A DNA stretch of 64,000 nt, from positions 1,686,024 to 1,750,023 of the forward strand of contig CM035361.1 in the NCBI GenBank assembly GCA_020137815.1, in the 5' to 3' direction. A program made the translations under genes and the position numbers. The notes below the pieces were generated by a model that saw only the letters and a program-made list of their open reading frames with translations, made no database searches and was not told the origin of the DNA. Below are positions 1 to 13,423 of the stretch, piece after piece. Within the stretch, counting starts at the first letter, position 1. Each line of letters begins with the position of its first letter. Source of the DNA: Hormiphora californensis. Lineage: Eukaryota > Ctenophora > Tentaculata > Cydippida > Pleurobrachiidae.

Positions 1-340
1 ACCCCCCCCTTTTTTTTTTTTCCCCCTTCTTTTCCCCCTTTTTTTTTCCCCCCCCCTTTTTTTCCCCTTTTTTTTTTCTTTTTTTTTTTTTTTCCCCTTT
101 TTTAAAAAAAAATTTTTTTTTGTTTCTTTTTATTTTCCCTTTTCACCCCCCCCAATTTCCCCGGGTTTTTTCCCCCCTTTTTTTTTCCCCCTTTCTTTTT
201 TTTTAAAATTTTTAAAGGGGGTTTTTTCTTTAATTTTTTCCCTTTTTTTAAAAATTTGGAAAAATTTTTTTTTTAAAAGGGGTTTTTTTTTTAAATTTTT
301 TTAAAAAATTTTTTTTAAAAGGGGGTTTTTTTTGTTTTAG
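1..340. repeat. Homopolymer-rich T/C/A runs at window start
   Basis: The first 340 bases are almost entirely runs of T, C, A and G homopolymers with no coding potential. This resembles the larger degenerate stretch at 14300-17760. It is either low-complexity DNA or a poorly resolved assembly segment. It lies upstream of the first visible PINCH exon. Confidence 0.6.
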
Positions 341-344
341 ACTC

Positions 345-512
345 CCAACTAATCCCCAACTAATCCCCAACATAACCCCAACTAATCCCCAACTAACCCC
401 CACCAACCCCAACTAAGATCCACTAACCTCTCAACTAACCCAACCTAACTCCAACCTAACTAATCCCCAACTAACCCAACCTAACCCCAACACAACCCCA
501 ACCTAACTCCAA
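345..512. repeat. Minisatellite of CCCCAACTAAT-like units
   Basis: Degenerate tandem units of 10-12 bases (CCCCAACTAAT, CCCAACCTAAC) run up to the splice acceptor of the first visible PINCH exon at 516. The C/A/T-rich units serve as the polypyrimidine side of that intron. Confidence 0.7.
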
Positions 513-515
513 CAG

Positions 516-924
516 GGCGAGCCATACCATCCACACCATTTTGATTGTTTTGACTGTCACCGACCCCTGACTCACCACGCCAAGGAGCTACACGCCCATC
601 TCTTCTGTGCTCAGTGTTACGACACCAAGGAAATAAGGTACGTCAGGGCCCTAACTAGAGAAGACTCACTAGATCAGGGCCCTAACATCATGGAACTAGA
701 GGGCCCTCATCTAACGTTATCTGAACTTAATTATCTTATTCAACAGTCAACATAGTTCATGGTTTCACTTTTTTCATTCTTATTCTCTCTTTTTTTATAC
801 AGCTCTTTTTAATACAAGCTCTTTTTTATATGTCTAGTCGTTTCTAAACGTTCGCTTCCTTTCTCTTTGCATCATAAGTTGCAGGTGGATCTCTCTCTTT
901 CTCTCTTTCTCTCCCTCTCTCTAG

Positions 925-1020
<96 letters not shown>

Positions 1021-3534
1021 CCCACTCTAACGATTACACTGTACAGTTTAACTACTAACAGTTCTTTGCTTGTTCGTGTCACTATAATGTTCACAAGTCT
1101 ATAGAACACGTACCTACTCACTTGACACATGTCCGTGTGTGTTGGGAGTTATGTGTGTTTGTCGGATACCTTCCTTCAGTAAAATTTATACAAATATTTG
1201 TTGGTATAGTTGGTATAGTAGCTAGTGGTATAGTAGTGGTAGTGCGACAATATCTGGGTAACATTACACCCACAAGTCACATAGCTGATCATTGGTTCTC
1301 GTTTTCTACTAGTTGGCTTAGCACAATGTTTATACAGTACACATGTACACAGTCAACAGTGTACATAGTGTACATTGTGCGTGTGTTTGTTTGTATTGTA
1401 TATAAAAGTGTGTTCGTGTGTGACAAACATTATAGTGTGACACTTCTGGAATCACCTGTCATCACTACTACACACTTTTACACTCAGTATTTCTCTCACT
1501 CTTTCTATCTGTCTCTCTCTATTTGTCTCTCTCTATCTGTCTCTCTCCTCCCTCCTTTCTATTTCTCGGTCTCTCACAAGCTAACTTTCGATATCCAGGA
1601 CTAGCAGTATCTCTCCCCCTCTCTCTCTATCTCTCTCTATCGATACTAATCCCTTCTACCCTGTAACCTTCCTCTCTCTCATAAGTCTACTACTATTTTA
1701 TTCCATGTCTATAATATAGATAACCCCGGCTAGTAGAGGGATGAAATCTGATATACCACCCTGTCAGGGTGGTATATCAATACGATATCCACGAGGAGCA
1801 ACGCGACGAGGGGAATATCGTGTGATAATCCCCGTAGGGGATTATCAAATTTCATCACTTTACTAGCCGTGGTTATTTATTATAAAACGACCCCGGGAAT
1901 TATGAAAGGTGTGAAAACAGAGGGAGAGAATTATTTGATATACCACAGTAGACTGCGGGAAATATCAGCAGGGGGGGTGGTTTATATCTATTTCTCTATC
2001 CCTCTCTATCCCTCCCCTCACCCTCATTTCTAACTCCCCTATATCCCTCACCTCACCTCTATCCCCTCACCTCTATCCCTCCTCCACCTATCCCTCTCTA
2101 TCCCTCCCTCCCCTCACTTCTTCCATCTCAGTGTATGTGCAGCTTGCAAGAAGCCCATAGAGGGACGGGCAGTGTCAGCACTCGATAAAAAGTGGCACCC
2201 CGAACACTTTGTGTGTGGACATTGTGAACGCCCCTTCGCTGGGGAGAGATTCTACGAACATGGCAGTAAGTGGCTTAGTGGCTTACAGTTGGAAAGGACG
2301 GTCTTATATGAGAAAACAAACAATATGGGTTCAATGTACGGTCAGACACCGATTTACCGGGATAATCGGGGGATTTGGGGTTTTGCCCAGTAAATCGGGG
2401 TTCCAGTAAACGGGGATTCGGGGTCCGACTGTACATTGAACCCATATTTGGCATGTTTGGCACTTGTCACCAAGGAATAATAATACTTTATGTAACTACT
2501 GTAAAACTAGAAATTTTCGTGAGATTTTTATTTTCGCTCTTTATTTTTGGCTGAAAAATCCGCGAAAATTAATTCCGCGAAAATATTTTGGACGATTTTT
2601 TTACAGAAAATAATGGTCATGTGACCACTGCTCTTATACGTGGCAAGGGATTCAGTAGGAGTTGTAAGCCAATGAGATGTGAGCCTTTTCTGTCTCATCC
2701 CTGATTGGCTATCTCTTAGAGCCAATCAGCAATGAGAAAATGCTCATATTTCATTGGTCTACGCCAAGCAGGTCTGGTGTCTCATGGCAATGATGACTGC
2801 ACTCTTGGCGTAATTAAGTAGACAATAGACTAGGACCGTGAAATGGGGGTAGCAGTGGGATTAGCGAAAATTAAAATCGCGAAAATAGTAAATTTTGATC
2901 GAATCGCGAAAATAGTAAATTTTGATCGAATCGCGAAAATTAATTGCCTCGAAAATATCTAGTTTTACAGTATCACCTTTTCAGCAATGGCGTACTGTGA
3001 GTTACATTACAGGAAACTATTTGGGGAACCTTGTTTCTACTGTTGTAAATCTGCTGCTGACGAGGTAAAGTAGATCCTGTACACCCCTCTTCTCTCTATC
3101 TCTCTCTCTCTCTCTCTCTCCTCTCTCCCCCTCTCTCTCTCTCTCTCTTTCTCTCTCCTGTCTTCCTCCTTCTCCCCTCTCTTTATTCCCCTACTCTATA
3201 ATACCCTACTCTCTCTTCAGATAGTGCAATTTAACAAGACCTGGTGTGAGAACCACTTTTTCTGTCATGGTTGCGATGTTCATATAAAATATTCAAATTC
3301 GAAATTCCTGGAAATTGACTTCCTGTAAGTATATTCACTTTACATTCCGTGTACATGTGTGACAGCACAGTGCAGACATTTTCTCTAATTGTTCTTAATT
3401 CATATCTTCACAACCTGTTCTCTCCATTCAGGCCGTACTGTAAAAAGTGTTATGGGAAATTACCTGATGAGCTGAAGAAGCGGCTGAAAAAAGCTGCTGA
3501 GAGTCTAGAGAGGAAAAAGCAGGGTAAAAAGTAA
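516..3534 (+). CDS. PINCH-type LIM protein, C-terminal part (LIM3 end to LIM5)
   Basis: PINCH (LIMS) proteins are five-LIM adaptors that bind integrin-linked kinase at integrin adhesions. Five exons join in frame: 516-637, 2132-2265, 2985-3064, 3221-3324 and 3432-3534, each with AG acceptor and GT donor. The product shows Cys/His zinc pairs such as [34 protein letters not shown] and PYCKKCYGK. It ends with [17 protein letters not shown], the basic helical tail characteristic of PINCH, followed by a TAA stop. The order LIM3 (partial), LIM4, LIM5, tail matches the family. The first two LIM domains lie upstream of the window. The intron 638-2131 holds a (CT)n tract and a foldback element; the intron 2266-2984 holds a palindromic MITE. 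The stop at 3532 overlaps a donor-like GTAAGT, but the family's usual end supports termination here. Confidence 0.92.
889..1019. repeat. (CT)n microsatellite
   Basis: About 130 bases of CT repeats with few interruptions, in a PINCH intron. The Ser/Leu and Arg/Glu reading frames across it are repeat artefacts. Confidence 0.95.
1720..1876. mobile_element. Foldback element with internal hairpins
   Basis: The outer arms (ATAACCCCGGCTAGTAGAGG and, on the other side, CTTTACTAGCCGTGGTTAT) are inverted repeats ending at 1720 and 1876. Inside are two further near-perfect hairpins, at about 1751-1779 and 1824-1846. The latter has a three-base GTA loop. The nesting of palindromes suggests a non-autonomous foldback/MITE in the PINCH intron. 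No target duplication was identified. Confidence 0.6.
2323..2450. mobile_element. Palindromic MITE of the GTCGGACCCCGATTTACCGG family, copy 1
   Basis: The core has inverted ends (TACGGTCAGACACCGATTTA and, at the other end, GGGGTCCGACTGTA) and internal GTAAATCGGGG repeats. It is itself flanked by inverted ATGGGTTCAATG / CATTGAACCCAT. It lies in the PINCH intron. The TA ends and the TIR style resemble Tc1/mariner or pogo-like non-autonomous elements; this class call is inferred. Confidence 0.65.
3090..3165. repeat. (CT)n microsatellite
   Basis: CT-rich repeat in the short PINCH intron between the exons ending at 3064 and starting at 3221. It also supplies polypyrimidine sequence before the acceptor. 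Confidence 0.9.
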
Positions 3535-5595
3535 GTGGGTTCTTCTTCCTCTCTTTTGTAACGTTTTAACTTTTTAACCAGATTTCAATCGCAGGAGACT
3601 CCTGTTTTGTGGATTAGGGTAACTGACTCAATGTTTCGTACTATTAATCCCTGTATCAACCAAATAATCTCTATTATAATTTGGAGATGAACGTCGAAGT
3701 CGAAGTCGTTCGTTCAGTGCGTTTCTACGCGACAGTGCTCCTTCATAAAACACTTCATATGACCAAAGCTGTAAAGCTGTTGCTCACACTTTTGGAACTT
3801 CCAGTGGAAATTTCTTAATATTTCGAATGACTTTTAACAGGCCAGTCCCCATAGTTACCAATTCAGTTGCCATGGCAACCGTGTTATTGACGTTGAAAGT
3901 GGCAAAAGGAACCGCCCGGCGAAGCCGGGTGGGTTATCAAAAGCCCTTACTTGAGGCGCACCCAATGGGTGCGCTAGTTAATATTAACAGTGTATTAATA
4001 ACGTGTACTGTGTCAAATAATGTGCTTTGTAAAATGTATTTACAGGGGACAGCTTCACTAATTGTATAACTCTGATACATGTATTGTTCCCAGGTAGCGT
4101 GTAATTTCTAAGGACATGAAGAGAGATATTTCTACAGTTTTTATACGGGGCTGTTCACTCTTTTAGAGGAGAGAGAGAGAGGCGTTATTAGGCCGGGGAA
4201 TTGAACCACCCTGAGCCTCCAAGAAGACGAAGAAGAAGACGAAGAAGAAGAAAAAGAAGAGAATTTATTAATTAATTAATTAGTTATTGTTTAGTTGCAA
4301 ATGTTGGACAACAATTGTTTTAGTAGGACAATGAACACATAATTCTTTTTGCATGTATCTCACTATATTTTATCCCAATTTTTCGTTGACCAAAGAATGT
4401 TAATTTGTTGTCGTTTTGTGTTCCCATGAATCAATCAAAAACCGTTCAGTTGTCGACCCTCGAGCTGTTTTCCGCACAACGACTAGCACAAAGTGGCCTC
4501 GCAAGAGTCCAAAGTACCCCGGTTCTCGCGCGCCCCTGACCGTGGGAAAATATAGCGCGCGTGAAGTACCCTGGAGTGTGTAGAATTGTTCAGGCTTCCC
4601 CGGTATGGCACTTTCTCACTCTCTCACGCTTCCTTGATTTAATTTTAGGTTTCTGCCAATAGGCTCGGTATGTAGGTTTTCCCACGGGGCTGTGAGAATT
4701 GATTAATGATTCAAACAGAGAGAGAATTGCTTGGTTCCTACCCTCAAGATAAGATATGGATTGGTTAGAGAGAGAATATCCATTTTTCACTTCCTCCCCC
4801 CCCCCCCCCCCCCCCATCTTGGGGATAACTCGTCTACTTCTAGACGGGTACCTTCCAGACAACCTTTGCGTCTAAACCTAAATATTCGACCCTGTCTAAT
4901 GAATAGACCAGCCGGTTTTGACCACCTCTCCTTGACTTGAGTTCATCATAAAAGTCTTGGTTAAATAAATTAAACCGTAAATAAAGGTTATACAGTCAAT
5001 CAGTTTCTCACAAAACAACACAGATATTAAACTTCAACTATCACAACAAAGATACTATAAACACGACAACAATATACAACTCAAGATAGTCTTTCTTTAG
5101 TTTCTGAGTCCGCTACTTAGCACTGTTAGGACTGGTTGAACAATAGGCAATATGTCAACTCAAGGGTGTATAAATACTGGTTCTCCCGGCCCTAATAGGA
5201 CTTATAGGACCGCCCTATACAATCGGATATACTGCTATACAATAATAGGGTCGCGATACCTTCCTACACGCATATGTATTTGTGTGAAGAGAGTATAGAA
5301 ATATTCACACTCTCATTCTCTAGGAGATACTACAGTTTTTCAGATGAATTGTTTCGTTGAGTTCTCTACACTAGGTGTGTTGACTGGGGAGCTGACTTGT
5401 GACGTCATTGGTAGGGTGGTATTTGGCTGACTTGAACCTGCAGGAGAGAAGGGGATAATGTTAGATTATTAGGAACATTGTTTTGCTACTAAATCGTTAA
5501 TTTAACAACCTTTTCATTGATTTATTCAGTTACAGTATTTTGACTGCAAGCAGCACTGTAACAGTGCTGCTTGCTTAGTGTTACCTGAGTTATTG
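3535..5595. other. Intergenic region, no gene recognised
   Basis: This lies between the PINCH stop and the 3' end of the minus-strand glutamate receptor gene. It holds a GC-rich hairpin at 3911-3932 (perfect core 3915-3929), a GAAGAAGAC-rich purine tract near 4215-4262, a G/C homopolymer at 4795-4815, and a 13-bp hairpin with a TAA loop at 5546-5574. Short open frames here show no family resemblance. Confidence 0.6.
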
Positions 5596-5968
5596 GTGGG
5601 ATGTTGTTTCCGTGTTTTTGAAGCGAACTTTAGCACTGATTTTCTGGCCACATCGTGGGCATTACGGGCAGGGTAGGGGAGACTTGCTGAGTTACGGCGC
5701 TTCTTGCTCCCTTCCTGGAACTATAGAATATAAAGCGGTGTGTTAATTAACTGAAAGAGGCAGCAACTGGACCCCCCAATCACATTCCCCGATTTTATTT
5801 ATTAAAAAGCGTGCTCAGATTGGGCCGCTGTATGTATAATGGTTAGAGTCTATTTTTTATTTACGCACACGAGTTTGGGCCTGACCAGTTGAATAAAAAT
5901 GAACTCTAGAACTTAGACTAAGAGGATCCGAGACACACGTCACATATCAAGTCCACTAGGTGACTTAC

Positions 5969-8900
5969 CGCGTTGGTCACCTTCACGTGATCCATTGTGA
6001 TTCGAACAAAGTTCTTCTTTTGCTGGGTAGGTGGTGTGGAAATATGGCTCTCACAAATACCTAGTGGACATAATGTAGTTAACAGGAACTGACCGAAACA
6101 ATTAAACAACCAATCAGAACTCGTTATTTAGGTCACGTGACTGGTTAGCAGCCAATCAGGGACCAGTGTTCCCAGATTCGGTCGGTTCCTGGTAGTTAAT
6201 TATTTGATTTGTTGAGTAGGATGCAGTAAGAAATGATGTCATGTGACAGGTTTTTCTAATACACGAGATCACGACTGCTGCTGCAACTTACTTTTCTTGG
6301 TGTCCCCAGGTAGACCATTACTAATGTAACTGCCCCTCCTAGAATTGGTGGCACTAGTTGCTTTAGCTTCTGCGATCATCTTCTGTACTTTGTGTGTTGA
6401 GGTTGAGTTCAGCATCTGATAACAGGGGATGTGGGTGTTAGTAGTGCAGTTTTGGATTAGCTGCAAACGAGGTCTGGGGTCTGAGAAGCAAGGGGGAGTC
6501 GAGAAGGGAGTTGGTCACGTGTACGCAGTGAAACAAGGGAGTAGGAGGAAGGGATGAGAAGGGCGGGGATGAGAATCAAGGGGGAGGGGGGAGGGGGTGT
6601 CGAGAAGGGCAGCCAGGGCATCTTACCTTTACGAAGTTATTGCTGACTGTATAACTTTGAGCTTGGCTTGAGTTTCCTGGACTCGACACGGTGGCGTCTA
6701 TTAGTTGAGTCAGGGTTTTCTGTAGGATGGGAGGAATCAGGGTCAGTATAATTATCTATTTATCTTTTACTTTTTCCAGAGACGATTTTTCTCAGTTCAG
6801 CACCCCGCCACCCCGTTTTGATTCTCCGAATAATATTTAATTCTAATAAGTTACCTTTAGTTTGGGGTTCCTGTTTGGACTTCGTTTTCCCGCTGCAAAC
6901 TCGAACAAGAACACCACGATACTAAGCGCCACTACGGGGGCAATGATAGCCATCGTACCAACAACGCTGAATACACTGATCTCAGACGAGCCTGGGAGGT
7001 GAGGAGGGATGAGGGACTAAGGACTTGGCCTGAGGAGTAAGGGGTGAGAGTAAGGACTAAGGGGTGAGAATGGATCGGATGATTTGTTGACTGTTGTGAA
7101 ACCCTTGCTCAATTACTTCAGCCGTGTGATTTAAAAACAGCTGGATCATGTGTGTCTCTTGTACCTGGTTCAGTGCTGAGGGTACCATCACAAGGTCCAC
7201 TGGCCCAATTCCTCCAACTTGGTAGGATTTCATTCTTCTCCTTCATTTGAATTAGTCCCTTGTTGATTATCTCTATAATCGGACTCTCATCTGGTACCTG
7301 GGAGATATATAAATTATAGATTCTATAAATTATAGATTCTATAATGTGTTCGATCCCTCCTGTCGTTCCAGTGCTATATATTCTATAATATAGAATATCT
7401 GATTTGAGCTGTCAGAGCATTGGCCTGACAAGATTTGAGTACAGGGATACTTGTAGAAAACACTATATTACTGTTTTACGCGGTAGTGCACTGGAACGAC
7501 AGGAGGGATCGAACACATACGCACACTACACTGTTTTTGATTTGTTTGACCCTCTCTCCCCCTGTCAGGCCAATGCTCTGACCACAGTTCTCGTGCGCTC
7601 CGGAGAGAAATGAGAATAGGGTCAGGCCAATGCTCGGACAGCTCTCCCATCGTTTTAACAACACAAAATGTCTCCTTACCGCAAATGCCAGCTCGTAACT
7701 GAGGATATTGGTTTTGGTGACTTTTAGCCCGCACGGTTTCTGGTTACTGGAGTAAGTTAGTGGGGCACTACCATACAGAAACACGTATCTACCGGTCCTG
7801 GCTTTCTCTATACCGTGTGTGAAATTATCTGCCTGGGAGGGGAATATCAATCAATTGCATTGTGGTGACTGGTGAAAATAAATCAACTCTACTGTAAAGT
7901 CTACGGAGCTGGAGCTATTTTACAATCGTCAGAATGGCTTTGTCGACCCCTTACTCAACAAGAATGTCGAACTAATTGAAATTACCATTTTAGCATGTCG
8001 GTAAAGAGACTCGATCTCCCGATCACTAGTATTACTAAGCAGCATATCAGTCACTGTACCAGCCACTGTACCATAGGGCAGACCGGAATCTTTCAAATCG
8101 TGTATCGTCTCGAACTCCTGAAGAAGTTTAAGATGGTTATTGGTTAGGTGATGACTCATAATTGGCATGTTCCTTGCCTGTCAGCTCTCACACCGGGCCT
8201 TCGGCCCGGTGTGAGCTTACGCGAGCCCGAGGCGCTTAAAGTGCCGAACAGACAGACTGCACAGCATGGCAAACTCATAATGAGTCTTGAGAACTACTTG
8301 AGATGGGTGTGTGGCAATTGTCAATTGATTAATCAACTAACCTTGTTAATTAAATTACCTTGTTGATTCTGGTGACGGTGAGATAAGCTGCCAAGTTAGC
8401 AGTGTAGAGGGAGATTAGGACGAGACAGATCAACCACCAGGCGGTAATCAGCACCCTGGTTGACCAGCACTTAGGTGTGGCATCAGGGGGTCCAACCTGT
8501 GGGGGGGGGGGGGTGTTACACTTGGGTGTGGCATCAGGGGGTCCAACCTGTGGGGGGGGGGGGGGGGGGGGTGGTGTTACACTTGGGGGTGGCATCAGGG
8601 GATTCGACCTAGGGGGGGGGGGGTGGTGTTACACTTGGGGGTGGCATCAGGGGGTCCAACCTGTGGGGGGGGGGGGGTGTTACACTTGGGTGTGGCATCT
8701 GGGGGTCCGACCTAGGGGGGGGGTGTTACACTTGGGGGACCAAGCTGTGGGGGAGGGTGTGTTACACTTGGGAGTGGCATCTGGGGGTCCAACCTGTGGG
8801 GGGGGGGGGTGTTACACTTGGGTGTGGCATCTGGGGGTCCAACCTAGGGGGGGGGTGTTACACTTGGGGTCCAACCTAGGGGGGGGGGTGTTACACTTGG

Positions 8901-11900
8901 GGGTGGCATCAGGGGATCCGACCTGTGGGGGCGGGGGTGTTACACTTGGGGGTGGCATCAGGGGGTCCAACCTGTGGGGGCGGGGGTGTTACACTTGGGG
9001 GTGGCATCAGGGGGTCCAACCTGTGGGGGCGGGGGTGTTACACTTGGGGGTGGCATCTGGGGGCCCAACCTGTGGGGGGGGGGGGGTGGTGTTACACTTG
9101 GGAGTGGCATCTGGGGGTCCAACCTGTGGGGGGGGGGGGGGTGTTACACTTGGGGGTGGCATCAGGGGGTCCAACCTGTGGGGGGAAGGGGTGTTACACT
9201 TGGGGGTGGCATCTGGGGGCCCAACCTGTGGGGGGAGGGTGTTACACTTGGGGTGGCATCAGGGGGTCCAACCTGTGGGGGGGGGGGGGGTGTTACACTT
9301 GGGGGTGGCATCAGGGGGTCCGACCTGTGGGGGGAGGGGGGGTGTGAAGATATCAGGAATATCCAATATTTTTTACTGACAAAAGATGCGTGAGTACAAA
9401 TTGTCAGGCACTCGCCACTCAGGCATCCTTTGCAAAAAGAGACACCCATGGGTTACCTGCAAGAAGGAACAAATAACCAGCCAGACTGTGTTCATCAGAT
9501 TCAGACTCTTCATTTCGTAGTGGATGCCTTGTTGATCATCAAACGGACACCCCTTAACTGCGAAATCACCACTTAAACTTGCCTGCAGGTGGGTGGGAAC
9601 AATTAGTAACGATGGGACTTGCAGTGGGGTCTGTAGGTTGAAATAATAAACCAAAACCGTCCAAATCCCTGTACTGCTTAACCTGCTAAACCTGACTTCA
9701 TTATCACAGCAGCATTAGCAGTGGTACAGAGATTCGACCATATAATCTAACCAGTTATACCTCACACTGTTCACATTTGCAGCACAACAGCTTCTGTCTG
9801 GTGCCCCCATAGAACCCATAGGGACTGAACTGGTCAAATACGTAGATGAGGGCACAGAATATACACCCAGCAAGGACAATAGCAATCCATAGCTCCCGGC
9901 TGAAGGGGGTGGATATTAGTCGGATTAGTGGATATTAGTTGGGGTGGGAGATATTACTTGGGAGTTGGGGGTAGGGGGATGGATATCATAATATTATTAT
10001 TTGGGGGTGAATATTAGTTGGGAGTTGGGGATGGGGGGTATTATTTGGGGTGGGGATATTAGTCAGGGGGGGGGGGTGGATATCATAATATATTAGTTGG
10101 GGTGGAGTCTAGTTGGGGTTGGGGGATATTAGTTGGGGTGGGGGATGGTGGTGTTTCGAACATTGTCACTTGTCAGGTGGGTGGATATTAGTGTGAGAAT
10201 GAAGCAGAGAGATAATTAATGTTATATGTAGTTATCTCTCTCTGGTAATTAGGATAAATATCATACACACATATTCGGTCAACATATGTAATATGACATC
10301 TTTATGAAGGATTCTCACAACAAGTTAGATTGAGTAGGCAGATGTGGTTGTGTAAACTTGTGAGTGACACACAGTCTTATCCGACTTTGTGTAGTTAACA
10401 CTGCATTTCATAAAGCGAAATCGCTCTGTGAGAGTTCGGCAGATCATTGTAGATATATCTACCTTGGTGACATTGATACCTGAGTGAGATCGACGTCCCG
10501 TGCAACTGAGATCGATCTCACATACTAGAATAGGTTGTAATGGATCCAAATATCTACCTGAATGGCCGGAGGAAGAAGAAAGAATCACTTTTGAACATGG
10601 TAAGGGGGTCAAATTCACCATCAGCGCCTGCTGGAGGTCCCTCTTGTCTAGCCATCACTACACCACCTGAGGGGGTACATATGGATCATCAGTGTTTGTT
10701 TGTCTTGGGGAACCTGGGTGTTTTTGTGAGTCGGTCCCTTAGGAACCTGGAAAGTGGAACTAATTACATTAATTAAAATAATCATCAATTACCTGTTAGT
10801 AAGGGGACTGTAAAATCTACAACTTGTTCCCTCGCGGTGTTGATTCCAAATGCCACGATGCCAATATCGATTTCTTTCCTGACCAGCATCCCAATCAATC
10901 CATCCCATTCTGCCTCACCTGTTCCTTCAACCTGGAGAGTTTGACAAATTAGGGAGGTTAAATAGGTGCAAAACGTTCAGAGACCGGGGAGGTTGTTAAC
11001 CCTTTGAGGCCCATAACGATTGGCTAAACAACTTTCCAATTTTTTGTGGAGGTAGTTATGAGAATGGGAGCTGGGGACAATGTTGTTCTTACCGGACTGC
11101 CGAATTTTCCGTTAGGCTCTTCAACAAATTCATAACTAAATGAAAACTTCTCAGCCAATTTTTCAATGATATCGATACTAAGCCCCTCGTAACATTTCAT
11201 CTTATTCTCCAGTTGGCAGGATTTGTGACCGTCTTGTCTGTACCGGTAGGTGACAAAGGGGGCATCCTCAACTATTCCTACCTACAGGAGAGAGAGAACA
11301 TGAATCACTATCAGTGGTTTTACCATATTAAACCTTGCCCATGGCACTTATCTGACGATCCAGGATCAGACTTTGTCAACGGTACAGCTTGGTCACTGGT
11401 TAGGCGTCGCACTGACCCTTTCTCGCTTTGAGCAGAGTTAGGAGATTGGTCAGGCGTATCGCGCCATTTGTGTACCTTCAGGTGGCTAGCTATGTTGTCC
11501 TTGATGTTTGTCTCTCCTCCAAAGAACTGGGGTTTCCTAACTATAGCAACTCCCTGACTCTCCTCAAACTGTCCAATATCCATGGGGGCACCTAGAGAGA
11601 GAAAGGTTGGGGGAGAGGGGGCACCTAGTGGGATAGAGGTTGGGGGAGAGGGGCACCATGTGGGGGCACCTAGAGGAGCGGGGGTACTACAGCGCTGGAC
11701 ACTAGTTCTTCTTTAAGTCGCAAAACAAAGCAGCCTCTAAGATTCAGCAGCAGTGTGTCTAAGATTGATAAAATTTGGCAGCATAATACGTGACAGCACT
11801 ATCTAAAATGTGTCTAAGATTGATAAGATTAATAATGTGACAGCACTATTTAAAATGATTTACAACTCACCGGTTCGGACGTTCACCACAGTATAAATAT

Positions 11901-13366
11901 CTCGTTTAGGTCCTCCGCTCCAGGAGAATGAGATGTTTCTAAAACTGACCCCATCAAACTCTATCTCTCTGAGTGCACGTGCTATCTTAATCCCTCCCAC
12001 TCGATCGAAACTCCCCAGTTGTAGATACTCTCGGTCGGGTCCGCCCGGCACTGCTGTTGGGTTACAGGAGACATTGGCATCACCGAAATCCAGCTCACCC
12101 TGTGGGATTGGGGAAAATTAGGGGATTATATTAGGTCTTCAATTGGTATTATATAGCTGTGGCCTAAATTTCATGGAACTCCTTATTAGCTGCAATCATA
12201 CCCAACTTTCTCTCCCTCTACCTGTTTATCAAGATGGTCTAGTGCCATTATTAGTGCCATTGTACTATCATACACCTTAGCAGAGAGTGTATCTACCCGC
12301 TGTATCCTGACATTTAGTGCATCCTCCATTGCCGTCCTGTAGCGTGCGTAATGTTACAGTTGAATGCAGTATGACAATGTAGTTAGTGGTACACGGTTCG
12401 ATAATCGATAATTAAATAGCTAAAGCAAATTAACTTATTGTTGGGACTTAATTCATTAGCTAGATGTATATGGGTAAGAAAGTATAAATTGGAAGTGAGA
12501 ACTGACCGTAAGTGAAGATACTCCTCCGTTTCATCGTTTGATATCTGACTGATTAGAAGAAGACCGTCATAGAACACTGGCTGCTTGTTCTGGTGGTTAT
12601 CCTAGATAGGAGGAGGAGCGTCAAAGGTAATGGAAAATTTTGTGGCTCACAAACTGGATTTTATTTCATAATATCGTGCTCTGTGAGGGTTCGACAGATC
12701 TCAAATGGGATAGTGAAGAATGATATCCCTCTTCAATTTTTCATACTGAATGACTGTGATCTTCATATTGAAACTCACCAAATCCCAGCTCTATGGATGA
12801 GTGAATGCTGTTTTGACCCCCCCCCCTTCCATGACCCATGCAAACTCACCAAATCCTGACTGGCACTACTTCCACTAATCCAGAGGTACTCAGGTCCAAT
12901 AAGGCCTGCTGCATCAGCTTGCTCCAGTATTGGTCTCACAAACTGAACCGATACAAACATAATGAACACTCTGATTCTTTGTTCCTTTAGTTGCTTCATC
13001 TTGGATCTGTAGAGAGGTGGGTGGATGGAGTTAACTGAGGAAAAGGTTTAAGATCCTGATTGCCAAGTCAAGTCGGGCAGTTGCATCTAGCCTAGAAGGA
13101 AGTGGGGACTGGGGCTTTGTGGTGTGGGAGAGGGTGTCGGGAGTTTCATAAACTATTATTCCTGTAGTTGGTGACCCAGTTCAATTTTAAAGCTGCCACG
13201 TCATATCTTACCCGAGATCCAGTTTGGTAGGGAACATGGTGCTGGCAGGAATTATAACATACTGTCGGATCACAACTCCTAGCTGATGGGCCCGTACCTC
13301 GAAATTAGATCGGAGCCCCAATCCTGTAGAGGGAAAGGGAGAGAGAGAGAGAAAGGGAGAGAGAGA

Positions 13367-13423
<57 letters not shown>

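Noticed and set aside
4193-4213. GGTTCAATTCC, a tRNA B-box-like match on the minus strand
   Set aside because: No A box, no cloverleaf and purine repeats where the 5' half should be.
5596-5719. Possible additional 3' exon of the glutamate receptor
   Set aside because: Open and flanked by AG/GT, but the phase from the exon ending at 5969 leads to a stop; left out of the model.
8477-9393. Long Gly/Val-rich open frames on the plus strand
   Set aside because: They arise from the minisatellite, in three frames at once; the G tracts vary in length.
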